A DNA stretch of 64,000 nucleotides. It comes from Hyphomicrobium sp. MC1 (GTDB lineage: Bacteria; Pseudomonadota; Alphaproteobacteria; Rhizobiales; Hyphomicrobiaceae). Position numbers and translations under genes: made by a program. The notes beneath the pieces were generated by a model. It was not told the DNA's origin, searched no databases, and saw nothing but the letters and a program-made list of their open reading frames with translations. Below, one piece after another: positions 53,649 to 63,210 of the stretch; within the stretch, counting starts at the first letter, position 1; each line of letters begins with the position of its first letter. The stretch spans positions 2,790,001 to 2,854,000 of the forward strand of contig NC_015717.1 in assembly GCF_000253295.1 (NCBI RefSeq), given 5' to 3'.

Positions 53649-55052
53649 ATGAGCAAGCTCGAAACCGTTCTCGATACCTTGGGCCAGTCAAAATCGGCCG
53701 GACTTGACCGTTTGTTCGAGCTTCTGCGCATCGACAGCATCTCGACCGATCCTGGCCACAAGGCGAGTTGCCTCAGGGCTGCGGAATGGTGCGCGGCGAC
53801 GCTAAAAGACATCGGCTTTGCGGAAGCTAAGGTTGTGCCGACAAGCGGCCATCCGATGGTTGTGGCGCATGACCGGCCGAAGCGTGACCCCAACATGCCG
53901 CACGTCCTGTTCTACGGACATTACGACGTGCAGCCGCCGGATCCTCTCGACCTCTGGAAAACGCCGCCGTTCGAGCCGCGGATCGAGAACGATCCGGTCA
54001 ACGGCGAGGTGATCGTGGCGCGCGGCGCAGAAGACAACAAAGGTCAGCTCATGACCTTTTTCGAAGCGGCGCGGGCCTGGAAGAAAGTCGCGGGCGAATT
54101 GCCGATCGCAGTTTCGGTGTTGATCGAGGGCGAAGAAGAGTGCGGCTCGCCGTCGCTGCCGGCGTTCCTCGCCGCGCATGGCGATGAACTCAAGGCTGAC
54201 CTCGTGCTCGTCTGCGACACCGGACAATGGGACAAGGACACCCCTGCCATCACGACGATGCTGCGCGGACTTGTCGGCGACGAACTCGTTATTACCGGAC
54301 CGACGCGCGATCTGCATTCGGGCATCTACGGCGGCCCCGTCGCGAACCCCATTCGCGTGCTGGCGAAGGTGATGGCCGCACTCCACGACGATACTGGCAA
54401 AATTGCCGTTCCTGGATTCTACGACGGCGTTCAAGAGCCGACAGCAGAGCAGCTCGTGCAGTGGCAGGCGCTTGGCGTGCGCGCGCAGTCCTTCCTCGGC
54501 TCGGTTGGCTTGTCAGTGCCTGCAGGTGAGAATGGCCGCTCCGTCATTGAGCAACTGTGGTCCCGCCCGACGCTTGAATTCAACGGCGTGACGGGCGGCT
54601 ACCAGGGCATCGGCTCGAAGACCGTGATCCCGGCGAAAGCCTCGGTGAAGATCACGTGCCGATTGGTGTCCGGCCAAGATCCCGAGCACGTCATGAAATC
54701 GATCCGCGATTACGTCGCGACGCTTCTTCCAGCCGACTGTAAGGCGACCTGGCTCGGCCATCACGGCTCGGGCGCGATCATGTTCGATACCAACGACCCA
54801 ACGATGCGTGCGGCGGCCAAGGCGCTGGAAGAAGAATGGGGCAAGCCCACGGTGCTGATGGGCAGCGGCGCCTCGATCCCGATTGTCTCTTCGTTCCGCG
54901 ATGCGCTTGGCATGGACAGCCTGATGGTCGGCTTCGGATTGGACGACGACCGCATTCATTCGCCCAACGAGAAATACAATATCCGAAGCTTCGAGAAGGG
55001 TGCGCGGAGCTGGGCGCGTATTCTTGCAGCGCTCGCCAAACCTGGCGCGTGA
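53649..55052 (+). CDS. M20 family dipeptidase/metallopeptidase
   Basis: This 467-residue zinc peptidase has the metal and catalytic residues of the M20A/ArgE/PepV group: YGHYDVQPP, RGAEDNKGQ, the Glu pair in EGEEECGSPS, and Asp in VCDTGQW, with a dimerisation domain in the middle. No signal peptide is present, so it is cytoplasmic. It cleaves dipeptides or acylated amino acids; substrate not assignable. Divergent from ppdK. Confidence 0.93.
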   Translation: MSKLETVLDTLGQSKSAGLDRLFELLRIDSISTDPGHKASCLRAAEWCAATLKDIGFAEAKVVPTSGHPMVVAHDRPKRDPNMPHVLFYGHYDVQPPDPLDLWKTPPFEPRIENDPVNGEVIVARGAEDNKGQLMTFFEAARAWKKVAGELPIAVSVLIEGEEECGSPSLPAFLAAHGDELKADLVLVCDTGQWDKDTPAITTMLRGLVGDELVITGPTRDLHSGIYGGPVANPIRVLAKVMAALHDDTGKIAVPGFYDGVQEPTAEQLVQWQALGVRAQSFLGSVGLSVPAGENGRSVIEQLWSRPTLEFNGVTGGYQGIGSKTVIPAKASVKITCRLVSGQDPEHVMKSIRDYVATLLPADCKATWLGHHGSGAIMFDTNDPTMRAAAKALEEEWGKPTVLMGSGASIPIVSSFRDALGMDSLMVGFGLDDDRIHSPNEKYNIRSFEKGARSWARILAALAKPGA

Positions 55053-55109
55053 GATTGCCTAAATCGTCCGCCAACGCCGCATATTGCGTGCGATGTCAGA
55101 GAAAGAGAA

Positions 55110-56105
55110 ATGCTCAAACCTCATTTATTTCTGACGGTTTTGGTGCTCGTGGCTCTCGGCGCTTACTTTGCCCACTTTATGAGCGAGCGGCCCCAGGTAT
55201 ATCCGTTGCCCAGCCGCACCGCCGACGGTGGCAAAGGAACAACAGGGTCCAGCGCCGGTACGAGCGGCAACGGAAATTCCAATCGCTCTGGTGGCGATGC
55301 GCGACGCGGATCGTTCGCCAACAAACAGGCGTACAACGACGACGACCGTTGGAACGAGAACTCCGACGACGACAGCGACCAGCGAAACGTTCCGGGCCAG
55401 TTCGATTACTACGCGCTGGTTCTCTCATGGAGCCCGACCTACTGCTCCGACCAGGGACGCGATGACGACACGCAGTGCAATCGCCGCGACGGCCGTCGCT
55501 ATTCGTTCGTGTTGCATGGTCTCTGGCCGCAGTACGACAGCGGCTATCCGTCGAACTGCCGCCTTCCGAGGCGGCCGTTCGTGCCTGATCCCGTGATCAA
55601 CAACATGCTCGACATTATGCCGAGCCGTGGCTTGGTCATTCACGAGTACCGCGCCCACGGGACATGCTCGGGTCTCAACCCGATGCAGTACTTCGCGCTG
55701 GCACGCCGCCTGTTCGACGGCATCAACATTCCTGAGCGCTTCAACAATCCGTTCGAGTCGCAGATACTGTCGGCGGCCGACGTCAAACGGGTCTTCCTGC
55801 AGGCCAACCCTCAATTCAGTCCCGATATGATGACCGTCGTCTGCGGCGGCGCAGGCGGCATGCTGCGGGAAGTGCGGCTTTGCCTGACAAAGGACGGCGC
55901 ACCGCGCCGTTGCGGCCAGAACGAAACGCGACGCAATCTCTGCACGGCCAACCAAGTCTTCGTGCCGCCAGCCCGCTCGACGGCGCGCAACTGGCAGAAC
56001 CAACAGCAGATCCAGTTGCCGACGCCCCCGGGAAACAATGCGCAAGGCGCCGACCATCTGCCGGGGCCGCAGATGAATTACAATTACGGGCGCAGCACGC
56101 AGTGA
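55110..56105 (+). CDS. Ribonuclease T2 family protein
   Basis: The 331-residue protein has an N-terminal hydrophobic segment (LFLTVLVLVALGAYFAHFM), a low-complexity Gly/Ser/Asn/Asp linker of about 60 residues and a T2 RNase domain with both catalytic motifs: FVLHGLWPQ (CAS I) and HEYRAHGTCSG (CAS II), plus several cysteines for disulfides. The hydrophobic segment has no obvious cleavage site, so the enzyme may be anchored in the membrane with its domain in the periplasm. T2 RNases cut RNA nonspecifically. Confidence 0.92.
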   Translation: MLKPHLFLTVLVLVALGAYFAHFMSERPQVYPLPSRTADGGKGTTGSSAGTSGNGNSNRSGGDARRGSFANKQAYNDDDRWNENSDDDSDQRNVPGQFDYYALVLSWSPTYCSDQGRDDDTQCNRRDGRRYSFVLHGLWPQYDSGYPSNCRLPRRPFVPDPVINNMLDIMPSRGLVIHEYRAHGTCSGLNPMQYFALARRLFDGINIPERFNNPFESQILSAADVKRVFLQANPQFSPDMMTVVCGGAGGMLREVRLCLTKDGAPRRCGQNETRRNLCTANQVFVPPARSTARNWQNQQQIQLPTPPGNNAQGADHLPGPQMNYNYGRSTQ

Positions 56106-56130
56106 AGCTTCGAAGATCGTGTGATCGGTG

Positions 56131-56886
56131 TCAGGCGACCTTGCGAATGCGCTCAGGCCGCCAAGAGCGCGGTGCATCGGCGATCCAGCCGACGCTGGTG
56201 GGCGCCCGCAGCGATTCGATCGCCATAGGATTGATGCTCCAGCCGCCGGAAATCGCGGAGACGTGCTCTTCTGTCGGATAGAGTTGTAGCTCGCCGCCGA
56301 GGTCCCCGTGGCGGTCGCGGATGCCTCTGATTTCGATGAACGACAGGCCGAGCTGGCGTTCTTCTTGCGACAGCTTGCCGGCATTCCAGATCACGCCCCC
56401 ATCGCCAACCGCAAAGGCACGGACGCGCCGGCCCTTTTCAAAGCGCGCCCAGGCGTAAAAGTCGATGATCGGGAACGACGCGAAATACTGAACGGCCGGG
56501 AATTCGATCGCGAGATGCCGAAGCAGCGGCGTCATCTTATCGATAAACGACTCACTGGACGGAATAGGAAGCGACTCGGCAGCGACGAGCGTCCAGCCCT
56601 TGATCGGCGGGGCGATGAAAACGAGCCCGTTCGAGATCTCCGAATCGTAAATTGCGCCGACACCGGAATTCCAGTTGGCGGGCCGAAGCTGGACAAGTCC
56701 GAGTGCTGTTGCCACGGCCGCCGGATCATTCGATTTGATCGCAAGCCAAGCCATATCGTGTCCGAAGGCGCGTGGACGGTCTGGATTATCGGCTAGGCGA
56801 ACATGATGCGGCACGAGCCGCGGCACGATGATGGTCGCGGCGGCAATAGTGGTCAGAAAAACGAGAGCAACGACCGTTAGAAGCAC
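56131..56886 (-). CDS. Membrane-anchored hypothetical protein
   Basis: The 251-residue protein has an N-terminal helix (LLTVVALVFLTTIAAATII) and a soluble domain facing the periplasm. It contains WTLVAAESLPIPSSESF and FIDKMTPLLRHLAIEFPAVQYF, and a C-terminal aromatic basic tail. I do not recognise a family with certainty. GTG at 56886 is the assigned start and is uncertain. It is convergent with the RNase gene. Confidence 0.65.
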   Translation of the reverse strand: MLLTVVALVFLTTIAAATIIVPRLVPHHVRLADNPDRPRAFGHDMAWLAIKSNDPAAVATALGLVQLRPANWNSGVGAIYDSEISNGLVFIAPPIKGWTLVAAESLPIPSSESFIDKMTPLLRHLAIEFPAVQYFASFPIIDFYAWARFEKGRRVRAFAVGDGGVIWNAGKLSQEERQLGLSFIEIRGIRDRHGDLGGELQLYPTEEHVSAISGGWSINPMAIESLRAPTSVGWIADAPRSWRPERIRKVA

Positions 56887-57019
56887 GGACCGGACCGCAC
56901 GATGCCAGAAATCTCACTACAACCTCTGAGCTGAGTTGTGGCAATTCTCAAGCGGCCTTGAGCAATTCGCTTGGTGAAAACATTATCTGCATAAAGAGCA
57001 ATCCCGCCACAAAATGGAA

Positions 57020-57043
57020 CCGGAGCCCTGAGGAAGGCTCCGG
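57020..57043 (-). terminator. Terminator of the TorF porin gene
   Basis: CCGGAGCC and GGCTCCGG form a perfect 8-bp stem around an 8-nt loop, 40 bases beyond the porin stop on its strand. TTCCATTTTG follows in the direction of transcription, a modest T-rich tract. Confidence 0.65.
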
Positions 57044-57082
57044 CCATCTGCGACGGGATTAGGGTCTGTTTTACTTACGTAA

Positions 57083-57880
57083 TTACGGGAGGTTTACGCC
57101 AGCCGTGAAGACGAAACGCGAGTCGGCCAGATTGTTATCAAAGCCGTCAGCAGCGTTCTTGCTGATGTTTGTATCCCAGTACCGGAAGTCCATGAAGTAC
57201 TTGTCGACCGACAGCTTCAGACCGGCGTTCCAGTAGGTGTAATCCTTCTGGCCCAGACCGACGCCGATGAAGTCGGCGCTCGTGGAAGACATGCCGGTAT
57301 CGGTATAACCGACGACACCGCTGACAACCGGTGTGAACATGTAGAAGTTCGGCAGCGTGTAGGACGCGTTGCCTTCGATCGTCCAGGTTTCGTTGTAGTT
57401 GCCGCCCTGATCAGGCGTGTAGTACAGCGTGAGACCGGTCGTAAGGTTGGTGATCGGCGTGATAGAGGCCGCGGCTTTAAGTTCGAGGTAGTCGCCGTTG
57501 CTCGAGCCGGGGATCGAGTTGTTCGGATACGTATAGTACAGGATACCGAAGTCCCAGCTGACCGGACCAGTCACAGGACGGACGCCTGCGTACATATCCA
57601 ACTCGAACGGGCCGAACGGATCGGCGATGTTCGAACCCCAGAAATCCAAGTACCAGGTCAGGTTCGGATTGCCGTAGGTGAATTCGATAAACGGCTGGAA
57701 GGCCGGATCTTCGTTCGTGAACGAGATACCACGGAACATGTAGTCCGAGGTGCCCGAGATGGTGATCGAGTAGCCGAACTTGTTCGCCCCATCGTCATCG
57801 GCGAGCGCTGCCGTCGACATGCCCAGCGCGGCGACAGCCGCCACGCCTGCAGCGCCCAAGAAACTTCTGATATTCTTCAT
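57083..57880 (-). CDS. TorF family putative porin
   Basis: The 265-residue outer-membrane protein has a signal peptide (AAGVAAVAALGMSTAALA), alternating amphipathic beta strands and a TorF/TIGR02001-like opening (GYSITISGTSDYMFRGISFT). The C-terminus ends FVFTAGVNLP without the usual terminal Phe. GGGGG upstream of ATG 57880 suggests strong translation, and a terminator follows. The solute that passes through is unknown. Confidence 0.88.
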   Translation of the reverse strand: MKNIRSFLGAAGVAAVAALGMSTAALADDDGANKFGYSITISGTSDYMFRGISFTNEDPAFQPFIEFTYGNPNLTWYLDFWGSNIADPFGPFELDMYAGVRPVTGPVSWDFGILYYTYPNNSIPGSSNGDYLELKAAASITPITNLTTGLTLYYTPDQGGNYNETWTIEGNASYTLPNFYMFTPVVSGVVGYTDTGMSSTSADFIGVGLGQKDYTYWNAGLKLSVDKYFMDFRYWDTNISKNAADGFDNNLADSRFVFTAGVNLP

Positions 57881-58263
57881 AAGACAACCCCCGTCCCAGA
57901 TCTGCGGCTCGCAACACCCGCTCTATTGCGGACAACGCGACTCTCAACCGCTCTGAGATTAGGAAAACTTTTTTGATGGGACCGCACAAGCGATTAGGAG
58001 CAACACTGTGTGACTTGCCAGGCGTATGTTACCTGTGTGCAACGCTGCCGAGAGAAGAAGCCTGAGCGTTGTCGATATGCCTTGAAATTAAGCACATCGG
58101 TGCTGCGGCAAAAGCCAACTTAAAGGCACCTTGCAAAAAGCAAAAGCAAATTGAACACCAAATGAGAAACTATCTGAACACGCTTCGTCATGACGTCTCG
58201 TCAGGAATCATCTGTGGCAGTTACAACGCACTCAGTTTCGCTCGCACATAAGCCGTCAAAGAC
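57881..58263. other. Divergent intergenic region with promoters, no gene seen
   Basis: This contains the TorF porin 5' region on the - strand and the leader of the SDR gene on the + strand. It is lower in GC than coding DNA. A 60-codon open frame at 58069-58251 has no ribosome site and looks non-coding. A 10-base palindrome CGTCATGACG lies at 58186-58195. No repeat or RNA gene was recognised. Confidence 0.55.
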
Positions 58264-59004
58264 ATGAATCACCCCGACAAGCCCCCCGGTACCGTCCTCA
58301 TTACAGGCGCGGCGCGGCGCATTGGACGTGCGCTCGCCCTCGATCTTTCGCGTGCGGGATGGACGATTGCGATTCATTACCGGAATTCGGCGCCAGCGGC
58401 CCTGCTGCTGGTCGAAGAGATCGAGTCGGCGGGAGGTCACGCCCAAGCCTTTCAAGCTGACCTGATCGACGCGGAAGCGCCGCGCGCTCTCGTCTCCAAC
58501 GTCAAAGCCGTGTTCGGTCCTCCGACGGTGCTCATTAATAACGCGTCCGAGTTTCTTCCCGACACCGTCCAGAGTCTCGATAACGAGACCTGGGACCTTC
58601 ACCTCGGCATCAATCTCAAGGCGCCGGTGTTCTTGGCGCAGGCCATCGCTGCCGGCTTGCCCGAGGGCTGCGAAGGAAACATCATCAACATCATCGACCA
58701 GCGCGTTTGGAATCTGACGCAGGACTTCTTTTCCTACACGATCTCGAAAGCTGGTCTCTGGACGGCGACGCGAACGCTGGCGCAAGCGCTCGCGCCTCGG
58801 GTTCGCGTGAACGCCATCGGTCCCGGCCCCGTTTTGCGCAGTATTCACCAGACGGACGATGATTTCGAGCGCGAGAGCCGATCGACACTGCTCGGGCGCG
58901 GCGCCTCTACGGATGAGATCGCCGCCGCCGTGCGATTCATTCTTGCGACGCCGTCCCTCACCGGCCAGATGATCGCCCTCGACGGCGGACAACATCTGAC
59001 TTGA
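58264..59004 (+). CDS. SDR oxidoreductase, pteridine-reductase-like (FolM-like)
   Basis: The 246-residue SDR has the cofactor motif TGAARRIGRALA, in which Arg replaces the usual second Gly region (TGxxxRxG); this is the mark of pteridine reductases and FolM. NNAS and the catalytic pair in YTISKAG are present. FolM reduces dihydromonapterin or dihydrofolate. I infer NADPH-dependent pterin reduction; a general SDR role cannot be excluded. Adjacent genes give no context. Confidence 0.8.
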   Translation: MNHPDKPPGTVLITGAARRIGRALALDLSRAGWTIAIHYRNSAPAALLLVEEIESAGGHAQAFQADLIDAEAPRALVSNVKAVFGPPTVLINNASEFLPDTVQSLDNETWDLHLGINLKAPVFLAQAIAAGLPEGCEGNIINIIDQRVWNLTQDFFSYTISKAGLWTATRTLAQALAPRVRVNAIGPGPVLRSIHQTDDDFERESRSTLLGRGASTDEIAAAVRFILATPSLTGQMIALDGGQHLT

Positions 59005-59198
59005 GGCACAAATAAGCCCGTCGTTGCGCGGCAATGTCCCAGCCCCGCCGCAATGTCACCGCGCGCTGTTCTCATTACTGCCCAAATACTTGGCGACCTT
59101 TGAATCGGGTCCAAATGGGGGGCTCATAAACACTTTTTTAACGTTAAGCGCCTACGAACGTTAATAGTTCTGTTGGGCGCCTCGACAGGGGGTGCCGC

Positions 59199-60536
59199 GT
59201 GCAAATGGGTGTAACCATGCTTCGCCGCGTTCGGACGCCTTTTGCGTTCGCTTTGGCTGCAGCCGTGACACTGGCTGCCATGTCGCTGCCTGTAAAGGCT
59301 GCGGGACTTCCTCAGGTCGAGATCAGCGCAAGGAACAAGGTCCCGGTGTGCGCCACGCCCGGACGCTTGATGGGCTTTCTCGAAAGCCGCAATCGCGATC
59401 TCGATCCGAAATTTCAGACGATCGCCGCTGATTACATGCGGATCGGCAACGAGCTTAAAATTCGCTGGGATATCGCTTTCTTCCAGATGATGCTCGAAAC
59501 CGGCAACCTGACGTTCAAAGGCGACGTCAAGGCGACGCAAAACAACTTCGCCGGCATGGGCGCCACGGGCAAGAATGTTCCCGGCGAAAGCTTTCCGAAT
59601 GTCGCGACGGGCGTCGAAGCCCATCTGCAGCATCTCTTGATGTACGCCGGCGAACACATCGACAATCCGGTCGCCGAGCGCACGCGAAAGGTTCAGGAGT
59701 GGGGTATTCTGACGGACTGGCAGAAATCACTGCACGGTCCTGTCACCTACGATCAGCTTGCAAAGCAATGGGCGCCCGGCTCGCGGCGCTACAGCCGCGA
59801 AATCGCAGGACTCGTCGAAGCATTCTACGGCAGCCCATGCCGCGGCCCCGATCCGCAGCCTGAACTGATGGCCCTCGCCCAGCCGGGCGGCGGCACGAAG
59901 GTTGCCGCGCAGACGCCGCCTGCGGACACCACGTCAACGCAAGTCGCCTCGGCCGACGACAGCTCGGCTAACACGGGTCCCTATATTTCCGGCGCAGCAC
60001 TCGCCAAGCGCGCGGTAGAAGAAGCGCGGAAATCCGGTTCGTTCGAGCGTTCTGGCCTCGGCGCTGAATCGCTGATCCCGCCGTCGGTTAATGCACCCGC
60101 CGTCGGCGAACCGGCCGCCAACACGCCCACAACGTCGTTCAAGGTCATCAACGCCTCGACTTCGTCCGACGATGAAGCCGCGACTGCTGATACCTCCGCT
60201 CAGGTCGAGCCGTTGAAGTCGAAGACGAACAAGAAGCAGTCTGCTGCCGCGAAAGTGTCTGGCGGAACCAAGACCGCAATGATGATCCCGGCTGCAGGCG
60301 TAAAGCCGAAGTGCAAAGTCTGGACGGCGAGCTACGGCGGCGGCCACTCGGTCATTATCCGCGCCAAAGCGGATGCGCAGGAAAATTATACGGTACTTGA
60401 CGTCAACGAAGGCTCCGAAAAGCGCGAGGCTGCAGCCTACATTGCGGCGTACGCGAAGGGCGGCGTGACCGTTGGCGAATATTCGAACCCATCGCAAGCC
60501 CTCGATAAGGCCTTCGAACTCTGCCCTGACGGTTGA
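59199..60536 (+). CDS. Secreted glucosaminidase-like protein A
   Basis: The 445-residue protein has a signal peptide (FALAAAVTLAAMSLPVKA), a muramidase/glucosaminidase-like domain at about residues 40-215 (IRWDIAFFQMMLETGNLTF, NNFAGMGATG, VEAHLQHLL), a low-complexity Ala/Thr/Ser linker and a compact C-terminal domain of about 75 residues starting KCKVWTASYGGG with two cysteines. The Glu in MLETG may be catalytic. AGGGGG six bases ahead supports GTG 59199. It is paralogous to the next gene, with both the N- and C-terminal domains shared. Confidence 0.82.
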   Translation: MQMGVTMLRRVRTPFAFALAAAVTLAAMSLPVKAAGLPQVEISARNKVPVCATPGRLMGFLESRNRDLDPKFQTIAADYMRIGNELKIRWDIAFFQMMLETGNLTFKGDVKATQNNFAGMGATGKNVPGESFPNVATGVEAHLQHLLMYAGEHIDNPVAERTRKVQEWGILTDWQKSLHGPVTYDQLAKQWAPGSRRYSREIAGLVEAFYGSPCRGPDPQPELMALAQPGGGTKVAAQTPPADTTSTQVASADDSSANTGPYISGAALAKRAVEEARKSGSFERSGLGAESLIPPSVNAPAVGEPAANTPTTSFKVINASTSSDDEAATADTSAQVEPLKSKTNKKQSAAAKVSGGTKTAMMIPAAGVKPKCKVWTASYGGGHSVIIRAKADAQENYTVLDVNEGSEKREAAAYIAAYAKGGVTVGEYSNPSQALDKAFELCPDG

Positions 60537-60571
60537 TCGCAAAGAGAAACCGTCGCAGAGGGCCTTATTTG

Positions 60572-62020
60572 ATGGCGACACCAAAGCCGCTTCCATTCCG
60601 GAATCTAACCGCCGCCCTGGCATCGGCACTGTTCGTCCTGACGACGAGCGGTGCCAAAGCCGCGCCTCCGATCAGGACGAGTGCGCAAAATCAGGTTCCG
60701 GCCTGCGTCACTCCGGAACGCCTCATGGCTTTTGTGGCCGAGCGCAATCCGCACGTTGACCCGCGCTTCCGCGAAATCGCGCGCTGGTACAAATATTTCG
60801 GCGAAGGCTGGCACGTGCGGTGGGACTATGCGTTCTATCAGATGGTGCTGGAGACGAACTATCTGTCCTATCGCCGGGGCGATGGGCAGCGCGGCGACGT
60901 TCGTGAAAACCAAAACAATTTTGCAGGCATCGGCGCGACCGGCGGCGGCGTGCGCGGCGAGCGCTTCGCGGATGTGAAGACCGGCGTACACGCGCAGATT
61001 CAGCATCTCGTCGCCTATTCGGGCGAACGTCTCGCGGCGCCGGTTGCCAAGCGGACGCGCGAAAATCAAGACGACATCATCAAACTCGCCCAACGGCTCG
61101 GACGGCCGGTGACGTTCGGCGATCTCGCACGCCGATGGGCAGCGGACCGCGCTTACGGCAAATCGATCGACATCGTCGCCGGGTTGTTCCGTTCACGCTA
61201 TTGCGACCAGCCGGCGCAAGCAGCGGAAAGCGATGTACCGCCGCCTGCACCGTTACAGATCCGGCGTGAATGGCGGTATCCGTTCCGGCCACCGTCCGGA
61301 CTTGGCGGACCGGTGCCCGAAGACGACAGCGCCGGCCCCGAGATCCCGCCCTTGGGCGCGAAATCGAAGAAACAACCGGCTGCACCGGTCCATCATGCCC
61401 GTCCCGCCGCAGTCGCTCCGAAAAAGCCCGCGGTGAAAACGCCGAAACATGCACTGAAAAAAGCGAAAGTTCGCAAACTAGCGCGCAAGGCGAAAAAGAC
61501 TTCGCGTGTCACGGCCGCGGCTCATACTTCGACCTCGGCTTGGGTTTCGACAATCTCAGCGGCGCACGAGACGACCGTCGCTAAGGAAGGAGCAGTAGCT
61601 GCACCAGCCGTTGCTCAGGCCGCACCGGCCGCGGAACAAGTTGCAGAGAACAGCGAAAGCTCAAGTTTCCTGCCTTGGCTGCCGACGTTTCGCATCGCGC
61701 CGGAACCGCCCCAGCCGTCACGTCTCGGCGGTCCGCTCCCGGCGGAGCTTGGTGCCGCGGCGAAGGCCGCGGAAAACGCGCCCGCAGCACACTGCAAGGT
61801 TCTGACAGCGAGCTACGGCGGCAAGAAAACACTGCTGATCCGCTCACGCTCCGGCGATGAAGTTCAATATACGGCGCTGACGATCATGGACGGTTTCGAA
61901 AAGCCGATGTTCGAAGCCTACGCCCGCACGGAAGCGGTCGGTGCCGAGATCGTCGGCGAATATGCGTCACCGGAATCGGCGCTGATCGACGCCAAGGTCA
62001 ATTGTCCTGAGGACAAGTGA
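60572..62020 (+). CDS. Secreted glucosaminidase-like protein B
   Basis: The 482-residue protein follows its paralog by 35 bases. It has a signal peptide (ALASALFVLTTSGAKA), a glucosaminidase-like domain (VRWDYAFYQMVLETNYL, NNFAGIGATGGG, HAQIQHLVAYSGERL), a longer Lys/Pro/Ala-rich basic linker and the same C-terminal module (HCKVLTASYGGKK to CPEDK). The linker could bind wall polymer or DNA by charge. AGAGGG upstream supports ATG 60572. The two genes look like a tandem duplication and should act on peptidoglycan. Confidence 0.82.
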   Translation: MATPKPLPFRNLTAALASALFVLTTSGAKAAPPIRTSAQNQVPACVTPERLMAFVAERNPHVDPRFREIARWYKYFGEGWHVRWDYAFYQMVLETNYLSYRRGDGQRGDVRENQNNFAGIGATGGGVRGERFADVKTGVHAQIQHLVAYSGERLAAPVAKRTRENQDDIIKLAQRLGRPVTFGDLARRWAADRAYGKSIDIVAGLFRSRYCDQPAQAAESDVPPPAPLQIRREWRYPFRPPSGLGGPVPEDDSAGPEIPPLGAKSKKQPAAPVHHARPAAVAPKKPAVKTPKHALKKAKVRKLARKAKKTSRVTAAAHTSTSAWVSTISAAHETTVAKEGAVAAPAVAQAAPAAEQVAENSESSSFLPWLPTFRIAPEPPQPSRLGGPLPAELGAAAKAAENAPAAHCKVLTASYGGKKTLLIRSRSGDEVQYTALTIMDGFEKPMFEAYARTEAVGAEIVGEYASPESALIDAKVNCPEDK

Positions 62021-62044
62021 GGCGCCGTTCGCGCGCCCGTTTTA
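62021..62044 (+). terminator. Weak terminator candidate
   Basis: GGCGC and GCGCC form a short 5-bp stem followed by CCGTTTT, directly after the glucosaminidase B stop. The short stem makes this tentative. Confidence 0.35.
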
Positions 62045-63076
62045 AGGCGTCGATGTCGGCGCGAGATACTTAAGCGCGGCGGTCGATGCCGCGCCGCCGA
62101 TGACGCAGGGAATGCCCACCTCAACCTGTCCCAACGCACCGGCAGCGACACAGCCGAGCGCCAGCACAGTCTGCCCGGCCTGACCCCACCAGTTGTAATT
62201 GCGAAGGCTCTCGGGACCCTGGGCTTTGAGCTGATCGATCGACGCCAGCGCATCCTTGCGCAGTTTGGCGAGTTCATAGGACTCGGCCGCGTCGATCACT
62301 TCGGCAAGCGGCTTGCGCAGTTTGGGATCGACGTCGGCCGAAATCTTTTTCAACATTCGCAGCAAATCATCGTTGCGGGCGGCGTTCTGCGCCAGCGTCC
62401 ACTTCGCCATCGCGCCGATTGTCAGATAATCGACCTTGTCCTTATCGAGCGATAATTCGAGTGCGGTAACGATGCGCCGGACTGGGGCTTCCCAGCCGGT
62501 CGCAAAGTAATAGCCCCAGTTCAAATCGATGACGCTGGAGTCATCCTTGATCGACATCTCCGTCAGCGTCGGCTTATTGCCGTAGAGATACTTTTCGATC
62601 AGCACTCTGCGGGCAGGCATACGCTCGACGTATTTCTTCAGGGTATCGCGCCAACGCGGCAGGCCGGAATACGCGATGCCCTTGATCACGAGCACCTGAT
62701 CTTCCGGCGGGAGCGGAAACATCTTCGTTATCAGTTCGTCGGCGATCCGTGGGTTAGCGCCCAGCACGCCGGCGACGAAGCCGATGTAGACGCCGGACTG
62801 ATCGGTATCTCTCGTCACGCCGAAATCCGACATTGCCTTCACGGCTTGCGGCAGGCGTTGAGGATCAGGATTCTTGCGGTAATCGTTGATCCACTTGAGA
62901 AGCTCTTGCGAATTCTCAAACGGCTTCGAGGCCTTGCCCTTTGTACGTTTTGCGTGCGCGGGATCTTTCGCGGGCCTCGACAGCGTGAAGTCTTGCACTT
63001 TCACGGGCCTCGCCGTCGCAAATGCCGGCAGGACAATGAGGTAGCTTAAGCCAAGAATGGCGATGACGCGACGCAT
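62042..63076 (-). CDS. Secreted hypothetical protein
   Basis: The 344-residue protein has a signal peptide (VIAILGLSYLIVLPAFA), a basic linker (AKDPAHAKRTKGKASK), a helical domain with FENSQELLKWINDYRKNPDP and GVYIGFVAGVLGANP, and a Gly/Ala-rich C-terminal hydrophobic end with two cysteines. I do not recognise the family. It is convergent with the glucosaminidase pair. Confidence 0.7.
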   Translation of the reverse strand: MRRVIAILGLSYLIVLPAFATARPVKVQDFTLSRPAKDPAHAKRTKGKASKPFENSQELLKWINDYRKNPDPQRLPQAVKAMSDFGVTRDTDQSGVYIGFVAGVLGANPRIADELITKMFPLPPEDQVLVIKGIAYSGLPRWRDTLKKYVERMPARRVLIEKYLYGNKPTLTEMSIKDDSSVIDLNWGYYFATGWEAPVRRIVTALELSLDKDKVDYLTIGAMAKWTLAQNAARNDDLLRMLKKISADVDPKLRKPLAEVIDAAESYELAKLRKDALASIDQLKAQGPESLRNYNWWGQAGQTVLALGCVAAGALGQVEVGIPCVIGGAASTAALKYLAPTSTP

Positions 63077-63210
63077 GACACCCCCCTCGGCGCATCGTTG
63101 TTCCCTGAACTTTCAATGAAATTGGACACCACGCCCTCGGCATGGTGATTTTGTGGCGCAGCATGCAATGCCTTGCTTGACCTTGGCGGCGGCCCAATTT
63201 TAGGTGCGCC

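Noticed and set aside
58069..58251. Sixty-codon open frame upstream of the pteridine-reductase-like gene
   Set aside because: No ribosome site and atypical composition; likely chance.
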